From NCBI GenBank assembly GCA_002989075.1, contig PSQN01000014.1, forward strand, positions 1,352,005 to 1,416,004: a stretch of DNA of 64,000 nt, written 5' to 3'. The stretch comes from Arthonia radiata. Its lineage: Eukaryota > Ascomycota > Arthoniomycetes > Arthoniales > Arthoniaceae. The first letter of the stretch is position 1. Each line of letters begins with the position of its first letter. A model generated the notes under the pieces. That model did not search any database, had not been told where the DNA came from, and saw nothing but the letters and a program-made list of their open reading frames with translations. Made by a program: the position numbers and the translations under genes. Of this stretch, positions 61,809 through 64,000 are shown piece by piece.

Positions 61809-64000
61809 ATGGTCTCAGCCACTGAGGCCCTATTCAAGGACCATCGCCAATCCGTCGATGGGATCCAAGAACGCATACAGAAGTTTTCCGAGCATGGACT
61901 CCCATTTCGAGTTGTTCATGGATACACTAACACCACACGACCGACGTCGTTCTCACGCTCTAGCGTAGTCGATGTCTCTCATATGGATCATGTCCTCCAC
62001 GTCGACCCGGAAGCGAACACATGCCTAGTACAACCTAATGTTGACATGTGGACGCTCGTCAACGCCACGCTCGAGGAGGACAGGCTTCCACCAGTCGTGC
62101 CTCCGTTCCCTGGCATCACGGTTGGCGGCGCTTTCAACGGCACAGCCGGGGATAGCAGCAGCTGGAAGCGTGGGTTCTTCGATAGATGCGTGAAATACAT
62201 ACAAGTCATCCTCGCCGATGGGCGCATCGTGCACTGCGGTCCTAATGGCTCTGTCAAGGTGCCCCCCATTGTGTTCGGTGGCGATACGAACCAAGAAAAG
62301 TCTCCAGCGATCGATAACGAGAACGAAGAAAAGCTCATCGAGATGGGCGGTGGTGTCGCAAAGGAGCTCTCCAATGACGATCTGCGTGAGCTATACTATG
62401 CATCGATCGGCTCCTACGGCACGCTTGGTGTGACCACCATGTTCTGCCTTTCCCTCAATGAGGTCGAGGATGGCTCATACGTATACCTCAGCTATGAGCG
62501 CGTCAAATCACCCAGGGAGGCTGTAGCCAAAATTCAGGCGCATATTGACGAAGTGAATGGTGGCGCTTATGAAAAGTCAGGCAACAGTGACGAAGCGCCT
62601 CAGTTCATTGACAGTATTGTCTTCGACAAAGAACACGCCGTCGTCATGACCGGACGCATCGTGGCTCCTGACGCCGCAAACCACATCAAATGGAAGCAGC
62701 GCGTCTGGGTCCACAGCTTCGCTCGACCGTGGAACAAGTGGTTCTATCTACGCGCGGAGCAGCAGTTAAAGAAGATAGCGCGCAAGGAGAAGATGAAGCA
62801 TATCAACGAGCCAAAGGCAGACTTGATACCCGTCCGACAATACCTCTTCAGATATGACGTTGCCGGGTTTTGGATGGGCAAAGAAGCAATGGCGCTGCTA
62901 AGATGGCCATACAACCGCATCACGAGAACTATCACCTACCCCTTCGTTGGCACCCGTACGCTCAAGGGGGCATTGCAACTCAGCGGCGCAGCAGGCAAAT
63001 ATATCTTGCAAGATCTAATTATGCCAGCCGACAGTCTCGCTTCTGGCGCCAGTCACGGACAAGCGAAGTCAGGAACAGCAGCGAATCCTATTGTCATCCC
63101 GTCTGCAGACCCAGAGAAGAAGATCGAAGTACCCGCCGACGACGCCGGGGTGGTTCTCGACCAAGCTTCGTCCCCTCTCGACAGCAAGGAACGGTTAGCC
63201 CAAGGTCTCGGTATCAACATGGAAAGCAAGAAGCTCGCAGAGCCCGAGCGCGATGCAACATCGCGTCCAGCATCCTCGCAGGGCTCAGCACCGCACAAGG
63301 CATCTTCAGGGAATTCCACGCCCCGACCCTCAACTTCACATGCATCCACCGCACCCCCGTTCGCGAAGATCGAAGGCAAAGCATTCCGCAAGATGTCAAG
63401 AGCCGAGGAAGCAGCCTCAGCGCCAGTCTCTCACAAAGGCTCCACAGCGCAAAGCGTGAGTGGCCCATCATCGACGACAGCAGGTCCCGTAGCGGCCACC
63501 GAGACCGCACCGGCACCTTCGAAAACACCACCCACACCATCGACCCAAGACGCCTCCCAAATTCAACCAACCACAACAATCCAAGACACATCAACGACCT
63601 CTCAGCCCACGGAGACCACCCAAGCAACCACTACCAAACCAGTCACCCCACCCCTCAACCCCACCGCGCCCCTCCCCGCCACCTCCACCGCCTCCTCCGA
63701 AACCCTCACCAACGACACCACGCCGCAAGAAGCCCCCGTAATCCGCATGCTCGACTACCTCGAGTCCAGCCTCGGCATCTACCCGCTCTGGCTGTGCCCG
63801 ATCCGCGGACAGTCCCCCGCGCCCATGCACCAGCACGCCCCCGCGCTCACCGCCACCGAACCACCGCTGCTCATCAACATCGGCGCCTACGGACCGCCCG
63901 CGACCGAACGCTTGAACAAATTCCTCCCGAACAACACCCTCCGCGGGTACGACCCCAGCAATCACGTGTCGAGGATGCAATGGATCGCCGATAACCGCGA
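61809..64000 (+). CDS. DHCR24-like FAD-linked oxidoreductase, 3' end beyond window
   Basis: An open frame of 730 codons from MVSATEALFKDHRQSV, no stop before the edge. The N-terminal FAD-binding PCMH domain has TNTTRPT and VVPPFPGITVGGAFNGTAGD (residues ~95-120), YYASIGSYGTLGVTTMF and FRYDVAGFWMGKEA, matching delta(24)-sterol reductase (DHCR24/DIMINUTO) relatives. Family members reduce the sterol side chain, in animals and plants at the ER; the fungal homologues' substrate is uncertain. Between DLIMPADS (~408) and IRMLDYLES...GIYPLWLCP (~645) lies a ~235-residue Ser/Thr/Pro-rich low-complexity segment absent from the family. Its length is a multiple of three with no stops, so it is probably translated. 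Confidence 0.8.
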   Translation, partial: MVSATEALFKDHRQSVDGIQERIQKFSEHGLPFRVVHGYTNTTRPTSFSRSSVVDVSHMDHVLHVDPEANTCLVQPNVDMWTLVNATLEEDRLPPVVPPFPGITVGGAFNGTAGDSSSWKRGFFDRCVKYIQVILADGRIVHCGPNGSVKVPPIVFGGDTNQEKSPAIDNENEEKLIEMGGGVAKELSNDDLRELYYASIGSYGTLGVTTMFCLSLNEVEDGSYVYLSYERVKSPREAVAKIQAHIDEVNGGAYEKSGNSDEAPQFIDSIVFDKEHAVVMTGRIVAPDAANHIKWKQRVWVHSFARPWNKWFYLRAEQQLKKIARKEKMKHINEPKADLIPVRQYLFRYDVAGFWMGKEAMALLRWPYNRITRTITYPFVGTRTLKGALQLSGAAGKYILQDLIMPADSLASGASHGQAKSGTAANPIVIPSADPEKKIEVPADDAGVVLDQASSPLDSKERLAQGLGINMESKKLAEPERDATSRPASSQGSAPHKASSGNSTPRPSTSHASTAPPFAKIEGKAFRKMSRAEEAASAPVSHKGSTAQSVSGPSSTTAGPVAATETAPAPSKTPPTPSTQDASQIQPTTTIQDTSTTSQPTETTQATTTKPVTPPLNPTAPLPATSTASSETLTNDTTPQEAPVIRMLDYLESSLGIYPLWLCPIRGQSPAPMHQHAPALTATEPPLLINIGAYGPPATERLNKFLPNNTLRGYDPSNHVSRMQWIADNR

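Noticed and set aside
62870-63994. 374-codon alternative frame within the DHCR24-like gene
   Set aside because: Arg/His/Pro-rich shadow of the low-complexity insertion; the conserved GIYPLWLCP block is in the other frame.

Overview
The window looks like nuclear DNA of a filamentous ascomycete (Pezizomycotina). Evidence: intron-poor genes with short 47-183 bp GT-AG introns, fungal-specific families (DUF7728, DUF8035, BIM1-like copper proteins), a class II myosin with a fungal-type serine-rich N-terminal extension, and a transposon block carrying repeat-induced point mutation (RIP): CpA depleted, TpA enriched, Gln/Trp/Arg codons turned into stops. A Dothideomycete is my best guess, but the sequence does not prove it.

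Bases 1 to about 14,000 are a dead, three-level transposon nest. A Pogo/Fot1-type DDE transposase gene (minus strand) was split by a Ty1/Copia element (1127-12821, plus strand, 199-bp LTRs), which was itself split by a Ty3/Gypsy element (2672-9929, minus strand, ~450-bp LTRs). The 5-bp target-site duplications can be read at both LTR-element insertions, and removing each insertion restores the frame of its host. Two short hAT-type MITEs with 8-bp target duplications lie at the edge: 14152-14374, and 16156-16533 inside a gene.

15.8-20.4 kb holds a minus-strand cluster of short, mutually related proteins of unknown function: one MITE-broken pseudogene and three intact ORFs. They share an E-rich motif with a W(Y)x6-9W spacing. 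An acidic Pro/Glu/Asp repeat ORF lies between the cluster and the transposon nest.

20.9-54.5 kb is a conventional gene-rich region: a DUF7728 membrane protein, a DUF8035 RS/RD-rich protein, DNA polymerase eta, a long Red1/ZFC3H1-like protein divergent from myosin II, an SDR dehydrogenase convergent with an epoxide hydrolase, a BIM1/X325-like GPI protein convergent with an SRR1-domain protein, a Kelch-repeat membrane protein, the mitochondrial ABC transporter Mdl1, and a disordered Ser/Pro-rich protein.

54.5-64 kb is more accessory: a 23-bp minisatellite, an F-box protein, a small secreted cysteine-rich protein with a Kex2-type site, a zinc-type alcohol dehydrogenase pseudogene with three transition-type stops, and the start of a DHCR24-like FAD oxidoreductase that has a ~235-residue low-complexity insertion and runs off the window. 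No tRNA, rRNA or CRISPR was recognised. No biosynthetic cluster or operon-like unit is evident; most neighbours are housekeeping genes with unrelated roles.
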